The notes under the pieces were generated by a model. That model was not told where the DNA came from and ran no database searches. It saw nothing but the letters and a program-made list of their open reading frames with translations. A program made the translations under genes and the position numbers. 30,181 nt of DNA from the IMG/VR virus record IMGVR_UViG_3300035698_000405, positions 1 to 30,181 of that record. One strand, written 5' to 3'. The DNA comes from a virus. Positions 12,776 through 21,227 of the stretch are shown here, piece by piece (positions within the stretch are counted from its first letter, which is position 1; each line of letters begins with the position of its first letter).

Positions 12776-15700
12776 TTAAGGGGCACACCATGTTTGTCTA
12801 GCCCTTGGGACTCCATCACACTACGCCCTAGCTTCTGCAAGTTCTTAGGTAGTGTCTTAAGGTTACGTTCGGAGGCGGTGAGTTTATTAGACTTCCGCTT
12901 CCGCTGTATCTTACCCATCAGATCGTTGACGTATTGCGGGCTAGTCTTACCAACAATACGGTTGGTGCTACGAACACCACGAGCTATGGCGCGCTGTCCT
13001 GCCTTATCAGCTTTTAGATACGCAGTGACAACCTCCGCAGTGTACTCAGCGCTGAGCTTACGTGCGTAGTTTGTCATACGGTTGGCTCCGTACTGTTTAC
13101 TCACTGCGGCTGGACTGAACCCGATCATTTGGAAGAGCGACTCCACGGCACCGATGTTCTTCACAACTGTCTGCCCCCTAGCGTTCACAACTGTGCCGTC
13201 TACCATGTAAGTGACGCCCTTAGCCACGTTCTTCAATGCAGATATACCTAAGCCGCCACGGGCTATGTCCCCAAGGGTAGTGGCATCAGGGCGAACCCCA
13301 ATAGTCTCAAGGCCGTAGCGCCCAATCATTGCAGCCGATCCGAAGATACCCTCCCATGCGCTATACACAGGGCCAGCGATATCTTTTATCACCCGCATTG
13401 GCTCGGCGTCTGCCTTAAGCATACCAGTGCCGGGGAACACAACACCGAACCCAGCACGACCACCCCACTCGACACCTGTTATATAGTTGACTGCGCCATG
13501 TAGCGCTAACTCTGAAGGGACACCAACAGCTTCTGCTATCCTAGATATCTCAAGCTCAAGCCCGCCCCAATCAACCCCGAAGATTTCCATGAGGGTGTCG
13601 AGCAAGTCCGCGAAGTTCCCAGCAAACGGGATGCCCGGTATACCAGCAGTGATGGCGATGAACGCTATGAACATCATGCGTTCCTTGGGTGCCATACTCC
13701 AGAGGTGCTCGACCGTGATTGTCTGGAACATCTTGTAGAGATACACGAACCTAAGCACAGGGCCCTGCGCAATGGTTGGGTAGTTGAACTTGTCGTAGTT
13801 ACCCTGTGAGTAGTCGACAGCATCGTCCACGCGATCAGACAGCATGCGCTTCTCGGCGTCAGTTAGCGTCTTACCTAGCTTCGCACGATCAAGACGGTAC
13901 GCAGCAAGGGCGGTGACGCGGCGGTTGAACTGCTCTGTCTTAGAGAACATGAACATCATCTGGCCAATGGTAGTAATGATGCGATTACTGCTACGCCCGA
14001 AGCGGCCAGCACCAGTCAGTTGATTGGTCAGGTTAGGCGCAGTCACACCGTCCCTAGTTTTCTGTAGCAGCATCTCAGCTTCTTCTAAATTAAGCCCCTC
14101 TTCACGAGCGTTCGCACCCTTCAACTTGAGACGCGCAACAATACTCTTAAGCCCTTCCACATTGCCTGTAACATCTTTCCGCCGCTTGAAGGCAGTGATT
14201 AGGGAGAGGTCAGAGCCCGCTTGTATAAGTGCTCGGGTCGCTGCGTGTATACCGTGACCACCGCCATAACCTGTATCAGGGTGCTGTGTAGATAGCCACG
14301 TTGCACTGTGCGATGGTATCGACGACGTGTTCACAGCAGCAGTAGCTATGGATAAACTAAGCTGCCAGATAGATGCAATAGATAGCGCAGCACCAGATAG
14401 ATCACCTAGTTTTTCATCGCCTGTTGTGGACGGCAACTCAGACCTATTACGGTAAGACGCGACACGGGCTGCGCCTACACCGAGCATGCGACGGCCATCA
14501 CCTTTACCGGAGACTGTAGAGCTTTCGCCAGTCTTATGGTTGTAGATTTTAATAGTGGTGTCGTCTGACGCCTGCACGTACTGGTGCTGGTAGTCCATCA
14601 TTTCACGGCGGGCGTGGAACTCAGCGCCGGAACCTTTGGTTGTTGCCAACCATGTCTTTTGCAGGCTGTCTAGCCGATCCGGGTCGCCTAGCCATAGGGC
14701 ATTATCGCTTAGTGTATCTGTTACCTCATGCTCGTACAGCACCCTAGCTGAGGAGTTAGCCCTCTTCTCAAGATGCTCCCACACTCCCTTACGTATGTCG
14801 GGGTTCCAGCCGGGGACGAACTTACGTTCAAGGCTGTGGCGCGCACCGCCACCTTGGGCAGCAGCCATCTGTACTAGCTTCTCCCTATCTACCCCACCGA
14901 GGGTAATACCAGCGTGGTTCAGCAAGTTGATCGCCTCACCGTAGGATACGATGCCACCCATAGGTGGTAGCTCTAGTGACGTACTCTTGATAGCCTCAAA
15001 GGTCACGCCTTTGATAAGGTCGCCACCATGGCCTAGTAGCTCCATTGGAGGCAGTCCGTTAAGCACCCCATTAAGCTCTGCTACCTGTGACAACGCGTCG
15101 GTGTTAGAGTCTGTGCGAGACATAAACATACTGGACGCAAGCCCGTCATGCAGCTTCACAACTGTGCCATCTACCACGGCTCGCACACGGATTTGGTATT
15201 TACCCTTACGATTAAGTGGGACGTACGCAGACAGTATAGTGTTCTGGGCGACTAGCCGGGCCCGCTCTACGGAAGTGTTGGCCATATGCAGGCCGTGTAT
15301 AGCCTGCTTAATAGCACGGGTGTCGACACCCTTGCCCAGCTTATCCTTTTGCAACGCAGCCAGCTTAGAGATCACCCGGTTAACATTAGCGTCTCCGCTA
15401 GTGCGCAGCACCTCAGTGCTTTTACTGCCAGTAGCCGTTGACCCTTTGAGCCAATCATCTAGCTTTAGCTTACCACGCTTAGTGTCCATCACATCGACTA
15501 CGTTACGTAGGAACGCCTCAGCAGTCCTGATACTCTTCTTATTATAGGAGACTGAGCGCCCGTCGATCTTCTGCCCAGTGCTGTACAAGGTGGTGTACGT
15601 CTCCAGAACATCTTGTAGTGTGTTCATATCCGTGGCAGTAAGCACAGGCTTCTTCGTTGTGCGGTCTAGCGTCTTGCTACGCAGGCCTGTCCAGATTTTG

Positions 15701-18570
15701 TCCCGGTTACGCACCACGCCTTGTGTAGTGTTGAGGTACATATCGAGATCAGCCTGATCCACAACAGCACGTACTTCCTCGGCCACTTTCCAAGCCTCGT
15801 CCGACACAACGTCGAAGTCCAACTTCATGAGCCTAGTCACTACAACTTCTTTGCCGTCAACGGTCTTAACGAGCGGCTTACCCGTGGTCACATCCATGAT
15901 GGGGACTTGGATACCAGCTTCGACTTGCTTCTTAGTCAGCGCAGCCTTGGCTTGTAGTTTCTTAACCGCGACTGTGTCGATAGACGGATCACCATTGGCG
16001 TCGAACTTTAGCAGCTCAGGTGCCTTCCGTAACTCAGAATTAAGATCGCCGCTCCGAGCGTGTAGGATCAACTCCAACACGCGGTCAGCTTGCTCTAGCT
16101 GTGCTTGGGTGGGTCCGCCCGGTCCCTTATGCCCCAGCTTAGCGAGCGCCTCAATGTCATGCGGGAGGTGAGAGTACGATGTGAGACGGTTGTACTTGTT
16201 CTTAAGCGCTGACACCTCTTGGGTTTCAAACCGAAGCGCGTGGAACAAGCGCCGTGCGCCGGGGTTCTTCTTGGCTAGGTTGCCTAGTGACTGGAGAGTC
16301 TCTAGTGAATTGTCATAGATATCTTTCACACCCTCAAGTGCACCCTTAACATCGCGTGTCTCTACTAAGTTACTCACAGATGCAGACATACGCTCAGCAA
16401 TACCGCTGAACCCGTGGGTGATATCTTTCAGACCACCTTGCCCCATGACCACGCCGTCATGGAAAGCGCCCGTGCTATCAGTGGTGCTGTACCGTGTGTT
16501 GATTGCCCGGCTCTCTAGCTCAAGCAGACTGTTGTGCACACCACGGGGTGACACATCACTAACGACACCGTCGCGCACGTACCGGCTGGACTGGTACACA
16601 AAGAAGCGTGTCATGTCATCTTCGAACTTGAAGCCCAACTTGTTGAGCCAGCGCTTAATGACACCACTGAGGCGCATAACCAGTGAGTTGTCGATGTGCC
16701 CTGCGGCATCAGCTAGTGCCTCTTCGATGGCCTCGTACTTCTCAACACCACCTTCTATCTGTCGGTCGGCGTCAGCCTTAATGGTGGAGTCAGACTCATA
16801 TGCATTGTTAAGTAGCTTCTTGAACTCAGCCTTAGGCATGATGGACCCGAGTCCGAAGTGCCCCACAACTTCGTGTGACAGGACAAACGCTAGGTGCTGG
16901 CGGTTAGCTATGTTGTCGCTGAAGACAATAACAGTACGCTTGAACGCTACACCTGCCGCGTTGTCAGGGATGACAGTGCCATCCTCACGCCCGTCTTGGG
17001 CTTCCTTATATAGAGCAGGGTCTTTCTGCTGTAGCTCAGCGACGTTTTTGTAGGTGCGGATGCGCACTTTGAGTGTCTTGCTCAAGCGAGCGCGGAACTT
17101 ACTAACCGCCATCTTCACCGAGCCTAGACTCATTGGCTTAGTGATAGGATTGCCGTCTAAGTCGACGAGGCTGTTACGTGTGTTGACGTCGAAGCTATCA
17201 TCCCCGAACATATTATCCACATCGATACCACCTACCTCAGCGGCGACGTCAATGTCTTCAAGCCCGTCGAACGTGTTGTCTAGCTCAGCGTCATCAGTGG
17301 TAGTGTTGTCCTCTGCCGAGAACATCTTCGCGTCCTTGGCTGCGGCAGCTTCAGCTATGACACGCTTCTGGTCCTCAGTCGGTGCCGCTTGCTCGCCAGT
17401 TGCAGTAGACTTACTCGGTGGAGTGCGCAGTGAAGGGACCAGCGCAAGCATATCATCTGTTGGTTTTGTGGGCCGCACAGGGCGTAGACCACGCTCTGAC
17501 TTGCCTAGCCGGGCGACAATGGCGGGGAATATACCTCGGTTCATCGCGAAGTCCCATAGAGCCTTATGCTTACTGAACTGTGGGTCAGACGTAGCACCAA
17601 AGGTTAGGGACCGAACTTCATCGTTGGCCACATCGGAGAACATACGGTGGACTAATAGCTCACCACCATCCCATAGGGCATCAGCTTCAGGGCTAGCCCC
17701 ATTAACAATGTCAGAGGCGCGGTCATGTGCAGCCTTGTTGGGCTTACTGTTGGAGTCGCCGCCTCTAGTCTCGACTAGGGCTGTGTAAATAATAGTGCGG
17801 GCTGCGTCACGCCATGCCCGGCTCGTAGGCTTAGCTGACTTCAGTGTGTCCACAGCCTCGTTGACCATGATGGTACGCTCGTTGGTGCTGGTCTCAATAC
17901 GGTCTATAGCAGTGGGTTGTTGTTCTTCCCCGACAGGCTGTTCCGACTTTTGCGGTTCAGCGGGCTTACTTTGGTCCGCTTCGTCTGAGGGCTTTTTTGG
18001 TTTGGTATCTTTAGCCCTTCCTCCAGTTTGCCCAGTGTCACTTTCGTTGGTGGACTTACCCTTGCCACTACGCTTGAGGGCTGAGGTTCCGCTTCCAGCT
18101 TTGCCAGTGCCTCCGGGTTGTTCTTCTTTAACCACTCCCTTTGTGCTTGGCTTCTTACTCCGGGCTTTGCTTTTGCCTTTAACTTTTGCATTAAGCTTCT
18201 CCTCTACAACATCTTGTGACGCCTTGTCCGCGTCAGCAGCCTGCTCATCAGGCGATACCTCAGGTGGCCGCAAGTCGAGTGGCAACTGGCCCTCGTTGAC
18301 AGTATCAGAGAACTGCGCGGCTAGTATATCCTCAACGAAGTCTCCCTCATTATTGAGTAGGCCGGGGTAGTCACGCTGCACTTGCTGTACGATACGGCCA
18401 CGATCTGCCCGTGCACTTTGTAGCGCAGTAGCAATCGCAGCGCGCTGTGCGCCCACCTTTGTGATGGCCGGAACCTTCTTCGTAGCCCGTCTAGCCTTTG
18501 CGTTGTCAAGTCGAGCTTGGTCTTCAGGGGCTAGGGCTAGACGGGCTACGATGCTACATGCTTTGGCCAT
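12772..18570 (-). CDS. Giant polyvalent internal virion protein with HExxxH motif and PLxRFG-like region
   Basis: A 1932-aa protein. Residues 1-75 are basic and helical, and QLPLDL (95-100) resembles a hexapeptide sliding-clamp motif. Residues about 120-215 are a low-complexity Lys/Ser/Gly/Pro linker. HEVVGH (566-571) with E616/E617 in EAIEEALAD some 45 residues later looks like a zinc metallopeptidase site of the HExxxH class. The last third contains GPVLRF (1603-1608) and a hydrophobic FIAFIAITAGIPGIPFAG stretch, as in PLxRFG/LPD-type polyvalent proteins, then a basic C-terminus. Such proteins are packaged in the head and injected with the DNA to act early in the host. The start follows GGGAG with TAATG coupling. 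Peptidase activity is inferred. Confidence 0.85.
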   Translation of the reverse strand: MAKACSIVARLALAPEDQARLDNAKARRATKKVPAITKVGAQRAAIATALQSARADRGRIVQQVQRDYPGLLNNEGDFVEDILAAQFSDTVNEGQLPLDLRPPEVSPDEQAADADKASQDVVEEKLNAKVKGKSKARSKKPSTKGVVKEEQPGGTGKAGSGTSALKRSGKGKSTNESDTGQTGGRAKDTKPKKPSDEADQSKPAEPQKSEQPVGEEQQPTAIDRIETSTNERTIMVNEAVDTLKSAKPTSRAWRDAARTIIYTALVETRGGDSNSKPNKAAHDRASDIVNGASPEADALWDGGELLVHRMFSDVANDEVRSLTFGATSDPQFSKHKALWDFAMNRGIFPAIVARLGKSERGLRPVRPTKPTDDMLALVPSLRTPPSKSTATGEQAAPTEDQKRVIAEAAAAKDAKMFSAEDNTTTDDAELDNTFDGLEDIDVAAEVGGIDVDNMFGDDSFDVNTRNSLVDLDGNPITKPMSLGSVKMAVSKFRARLSKTLKVRIRTYKNVAELQQKDPALYKEAQDGREDGTVIPDNAAGVAFKRTVIVFSDNIANRQHLAFVLSHEVVGHFGLGSIMPKAEFKKLLNNAYESDSTIKADADRQIEGGVEKYEAIEEALADAAGHIDNSLVMRLSGVIKRWLNKLGFKFEDDMTRFFVYQSSRYVRDGVVSDVSPRGVHNSLLELESRAINTRYSTTDSTGAFHDGVVMGQGGLKDITHGFSGIAERMSASVSNLVETRDVKGALEGVKDIYDNSLETLQSLGNLAKKNPGARRLFHALRFETQEVSALKNKYNRLTSYSHLPHDIEALAKLGHKGPGGPTQAQLEQADRVLELILHARSGDLNSELRKAPELLKFDANGDPSIDTVAVKKLQAKAALTKKQVEAGIQVPIMDVTTGKPLVKTVDGKEVVVTRLMKLDFDVVSDEAWKVAEEVRAVVDQADLDMYLNTTQGVVRNRDKIWTGLRSKTLDRTTKKPVLTATDMNTLQDVLETYTTLYSTGQKIDGRSVSYNKKSIRTAEAFLRNVVDVMDTKRGKLKLDDWLKGSTATGSKSTEVLRTSGDANVNRVISKLAALQKDKLGKGVDTRAIKQAIHGLHMANTSVERARLVAQNTILSAYVPLNRKGKYQIRVRAVVDGTVVKLHDGLASSMFMSRTDSNTDALSQVAELNGVLNGLPPMELLGHGGDLIKGVTFEAIKSTSLELPPMGGIVSYGEAINLLNHAGITLGGVDREKLVQMAAAQGGGARHSLERKFVPGWNPDIRKGVWEHLEKRANSSARVLYEHEVTDTLSDNALWLGDPDRLDSLQKTWLATTKGSGAEFHARREMMDYQHQYVQASDDTTIKIYNHKTGESSTVSGKGDGRRMLGVGAARVASYRNRSELPSTTGDEKLGDLSGAALSIASIWQLSLSIATAAVNTSSIPSHSATWLSTQHPDTGYGGGHGIHAATRALIQAGSDLSLITAFKRRKDVTGNVEGLKSIVARLKLKGANAREEGLNLEEAEMLLQKTRDGVTAPNLTNQLTGAGRFGRSSNRIITTIGQMMFMFSKTEQFNRRVTALAAYRLDRAKLGKTLTDAEKRMLSDRVDDAVDYSQGNYDKFNYPTIAQGPVLRFVYLYKMFQTITVEHLWSMAPKERMMFIAFIAITAGIPGIPFAGNFADLLDTLMEIFGVDWGGLELEISRIAEAVGVPSELALHGAVNYITGVEWGGRAGFGVVFPGTGMLKADAEPMRVIKDIAGPVYSAWEGIFGSAAMIGRYGLETIGVRPDATTLGDIARGGLGISALKNVAKGVTYMVDGTVVNARGQTVVKNIGAVESLFQMIGFSPAAVSKQYGANRMTNYARKLSAEYTAEVVTAYLKADKAGQRAIARGVRSTNRIVGKTSPQYVNDLMGKIQRKRKSNKLTASERNLKTLPKNLQKLGRSVMESQGLDKHGVPLN

Positions 18571-18992
18571 TAGTTACTCCCGTGTTCAATCCGCAAGCGT
18601 ACGTCGACAGTTGTTGAGCCACCGTATGTACCAGTGGTAACGATCTTGGCCCGAACGAACTTACCGATAGCACCGGACACCGCACCAGCAGCGAGGGCAC
18701 CGTCAACAGTAGCGACAGCCGTAGTGATAGCGGTCTCTTCCCGCACACTGAGCAGATGCTTTAGGCTGGACGTAGTGAACGCGAAGGACATGATGTCCAC
18801 CCACGTAGACTTGTCATCAAAGGAGGTCTGGATATAGACCTTAGCTGTCGTGCCGCCGCTGCCGTACACGAAGTTAACAAAAGCCGTGAGACCAGCAGTC
18901 TCATCAGGGAGGCGGTGCACTTTGCCACGGACTGCGACAGACTGTGCAGTGGTGATGGCGTGGGCGTCTACAAGATGTTGGATAGATGACAT
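18570..18992 (-). CDS. Small beta-rich virion-associated protein
   Basis: A 140-aa protein with AAGGAA before its ATG and TAATG coupling to the giant protein gene downstream. The sequence is rich in Thr, Val, Ser and Gly with alternating strands: LTAFVNFVYG, TAKVYIQTSFDDKSTWVDIMSFAF, FVRAKIVTTGTYGGSTTVDVRLRIE. The pattern of a strand, then SFDDKSTWVD, then further strands is typical of beta-sandwich phage structural proteins that sit on the head or tail surface. No signal peptide or catalytic motif. It lies among internal virion protein genes; a structural role is likely but the precise location is unknown. Confidence 0.62.
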   Translation of the reverse strand: MSSIQHLVDAHAITTAQSVAVRGKVHRLPDETAGLTAFVNFVYGSGGTTAKVYIQTSFDDKSTWVDIMSFAFTTSSLKHLLSVREETAITTAVATVDGALAAGAVSGAIGKFVRAKIVTTGTYGGSTTVDVRLRIEHGSN

Positions 18993-19002
18993 TACATATT
19001 CC

Positions 19003-19152
19003 TTATTTTGCTTTAGCTGTGGTTGTTTGTACTAGGTGGTTACCGCCATGATTGGTAGTAGCCTCTTGCGGCTTAGGTTTAGCAGTACCGGACTTCTTAA
19101 TCTGGTTGGTCTTGCTCATTGGGTGTAAGTCACGGGTGGATATAGTACGCAT
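19003..19152 (-). CDS. 49-aa small basic protein
   Basis: A short gene filling the gap between two virion genes. Its ATG shares a base with the TAA of the 691-aa gene (TAATG), a G-rich Shine-Dalgarno-like run (GGGGGTGG) lies upstream, and the stop falls 10 nt before the next ATG. The product is polar and basic (MSKTNQIKKSGTAKPKP, then a Thr/Ala/Lys-rich end) and probably disordered. A second ATG at residue 12 could also serve as start. No family recognised. Confidence 0.55.
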   Translation of the reverse strand: MRTISTRDLHPMSKTNQIKKSGTAKPKPQEATTNHGGNHLVQTTTAKAK

Positions 19153-21227
19153 TACTTAGCCCACCCCCGGCAGGCTTGGTATTCCTCTAGGGCGTCGATA
19201 CGTTGCTGAGCCTCTTCCATAGCCTCACGGACAGGCACAGGCCGCATCACAACCTCCCCAGTCTCACGGACTTCATGCGGAATATTGACAGTAGGTTCAC
19301 CCCGCGAGAACAGATCACCTTGAGCAGGCCCCATGCGATCCATGGTCTGCTGGTCAAACATGTCAAGCTGGCCCGGAGGTAGCTGGCGCTGTGGAGCCGG
19401 AGCTGGTGCAACTTGTTGTGGAGGCGCAATCGCTTGGGAAGGCTCGAAGATGTCAGCTTGTAATGGGTCGGCATTGACAGGCGCACCCTGCGTCGGGTTG
19501 GGCATAATGATTGTTGGAGTCGGAGGTACTAGATCGAACTCACGTTGAACTTCTGCGCGTGGTGGGGGAGCAGCGATCTCGTTCTCAAGCACACTCATGT
19601 CGCGCTCAAGAGCTTGTTGGTCCTCAAAGCGGTTAGAGCTATCCACGTCTGCGTACGGCAGGATAGGCTCATTACGCGCGGCTTGCTGTTGCGCATCCAT
19701 GCCTTGAAGGTTACGAGCATTAGTCTGGCCAGCATCAAAGAGATCAACTTGCCCCTCCTGCTGCACAGTACCGGAAGGTTGGCGGGGATCACCGGGCACT
19801 TGATCTTGCGGACCTAGCGTTAATGGGCCTAAGTCCTCCTCGTTAAACATTTCCCCCTGCTGCTCTAGCAGTAGTGGGCCTTGGCCTAAGTCCTCATCGC
19901 TGAACAACTCACCTTGGGCGGGGCTAAGCAGGTCGAGGTTCTCTTCCTGTAAGTCACGCGGGGGTGGAGTTGGCTCAGCATCTGGCTCAGCATTTGGCTC
20001 AGCCTCTGGCGACGTAGGTGTGCTGGAAATCGCGTTGGCGGCACCACCGATAGGACCACCGATGCCTGCGCCAGCAGCGAATGCGTTGATTAGTTGGTTA
20101 ATAACTTCGGGGTTGTTAAAGTCTAGCTCACCCGCTGCGCCTAAGGACAGCATATCCTGCATAGTCTCTGCGCCACCTTCAAGCGCAGCACCAGCACCGA
20201 AGCCTTTAGCAGCTCGCGCACCACGTCCTCCGCTAGTGAGGGCATCACGGCCTGCGCGGCCCATTGCGGTCTTGATTGCGAGTGCAGCAGGGCCCAGCTC
20301 AGCAAGCACATAAGGCTGCGCGAAGAGAAGCGTGGTCAAGCGCGCAAGGGCTGGGCTGTCATAGTTACCCGACTCCTCAACAGCTTGGTAGATATCACCG
20401 ATGGCCACGCCTTCTGAGGCAGCGACGGCACCGAACTTCGCACCAGATATACGCCCGGCTTTGCGCAGCGCTGCAAGGTCAGTAGGGTCTACATCTGTCT
20501 TCCCTTTAATACCCTTGATAGCCCGTAGAGCAGCGGTAGCCTCTTCCTTCTTAAGTGTGGGCCCGACTTGCTTAGCGGCTTTCTTTGCAGCACCACGAGC
20601 TAGGAACTTAGCCCCAGTAGCAGTACCCGCAGCTATACCGCCAGCACCACCAGTTAACGCAGAGGTCACAATCATCTCAGCCATGAGGGGGGCCATCTGG
20701 GCAGCGTTAGCTACGAACCAGTCGGCCACGCCCTCAGCGCTATCGATATCAGTAGCTGCGCGTTGGTAGGGCTGGTTAAACCTAATCTCTTCCTCCTGAG
20801 TATCGATGATACTCTGGCCGGTCTCTTCAGCACCGAGGAACTTAAGGGTAGAACCAGCTAACTGCTGGGATGTATCGACACCAATGTCTAGGTTCTTCTT
20901 AGCCAACCGACCAAAGGATGGGTCTTTAATGCGGTTGATGTACCCACCGAACTCCTCGATCTCCATAGGGCGGAAGTTGCTAGGCATAGGCTGCATAGGC
21001 TTGTCTAGCTCAGCCTTGGAGTTGAGCGCAGAGTCGTGGTCGTCAGCGTTGAACGTTGAGCCGTTCACCCAGACCTGTTTAGTAGCAGCATCGAACCCAA
21101 AGGGTGTGAATTGATCCGGCACCTCTGGAGCAGGGGGAGGCGCAAGGCCAGCGGTTACGTCCCCAGTGGGGGTATCTAGCGCGTACGATGGGTCATACGA
21201 CCCCTGTAAGATTGGCGACAGCGCCAT
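19152..21227 (-). CDS. Internal virion-like protein with an array of clamp-binding-like motifs
   Basis: A 691-aa protein with three parts. Residues 1-140 are a mixed N-terminal region. Residues about 150-400 are an Ala/Gly-rich helical region with amphipathic and hydrophobic stretches (MAPLMAEMIVTSALTGGAGGIAAGTATGAKFL; LINAFAAGAGIGGPIGGAAN), fitting a protein that contacts membrane during DNA entry. Residues 405-645 are Pro/Gln/Glu-rich and carry six Q-x-[DE]-[LMI]-F pentapeptides (438, 457, 493, 590, 620, 636). GAGGGG before ATG 21227 and TAATG with the upstream gene support the start. Placement among other internal virion-like genes next to the polyvalent protein suggests packaging and injection. 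The virion role is inferred from context; no enzyme motif is seen. Confidence 0.72.
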   Translation of the reverse strand: MALSPILQGSYDPSYALDTPTGDVTAGLAPPPAPEVPDQFTPFGFDAATKQVWVNGSTFNADDHDSALNSKAELDKPMQPMPSNFRPMEIEEFGGYINRIKDPSFGRLAKKNLDIGVDTSQQLAGSTLKFLGAEETGQSIIDTQEEEIRFNQPYQRAATDIDSAEGVADWFVANAAQMAPLMAEMIVTSALTGGAGGIAAGTATGAKFLARGAAKKAAKQVGPTLKKEEATAALRAIKGIKGKTDVDPTDLAALRKAGRISGAKFGAVAASEGVAIGDIYQAVEESGNYDSPALARLTTLLFAQPYVLAELGPAALAIKTAMGRAGRDALTSGGRGARAAKGFGAGAALEGGAETMQDMLSLGAAGELDFNNPEVINQLINAFAAGAGIGGPIGGAANAISSTPTSPEAEPNAEPDAEPTPPPRDLQEENLDLLSPAQGELFSDEDLGQGPLLLEQQGEMFNEEDLGPLTLGPQDQVPGDPRQPSGTVQQEGQVDLFDAGQTNARNLQGMDAQQQAARNEPILPYADVDSSNRFEDQQALERDMSVLENEIAAPPPRAEVQREFDLVPPTPTIIMPNPTQGAPVNADPLQADIFEPSQAIAPPQQVAPAPAPQRQLPPGQLDMFDQQTMDRMGPAQGDLFSRGEPTVNIPHEVRETGEVVMRPVPVREAMEEAQQRIDALEEYQACRGWAK
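19308..19916 (-). repeat. Six Q-x-[DE]-[LMI]-F motifs (beta-clamp-binding-like array)
   Basis: Within the disordered-looking tail of the 691-aa protein: QGELF (438-442), QGEMF (457-461), QVDLF (493-497), QADIF (590-594), QLDMF (620-624) and QGDLF (636-640). All match the bacterial sliding-clamp pentapeptide consensus QL[SD]LF in its key Gln, Leu/Met and Phe positions; QADIF is one residue from the QADMF of E. coli DNA polymerase III alpha. The surrounding sequence varies, so the motifs rather than a long repeat are conserved. Confidence 0.75.

Noticed and set aside
12794-18370. Many long open frames on the + strand opposite the giant virion gene
   Set aside because: They have no ribosome binding sites or recognisable domains, and lie antisense to one continuous 1932-codon frame with clear domains; they are shadows.
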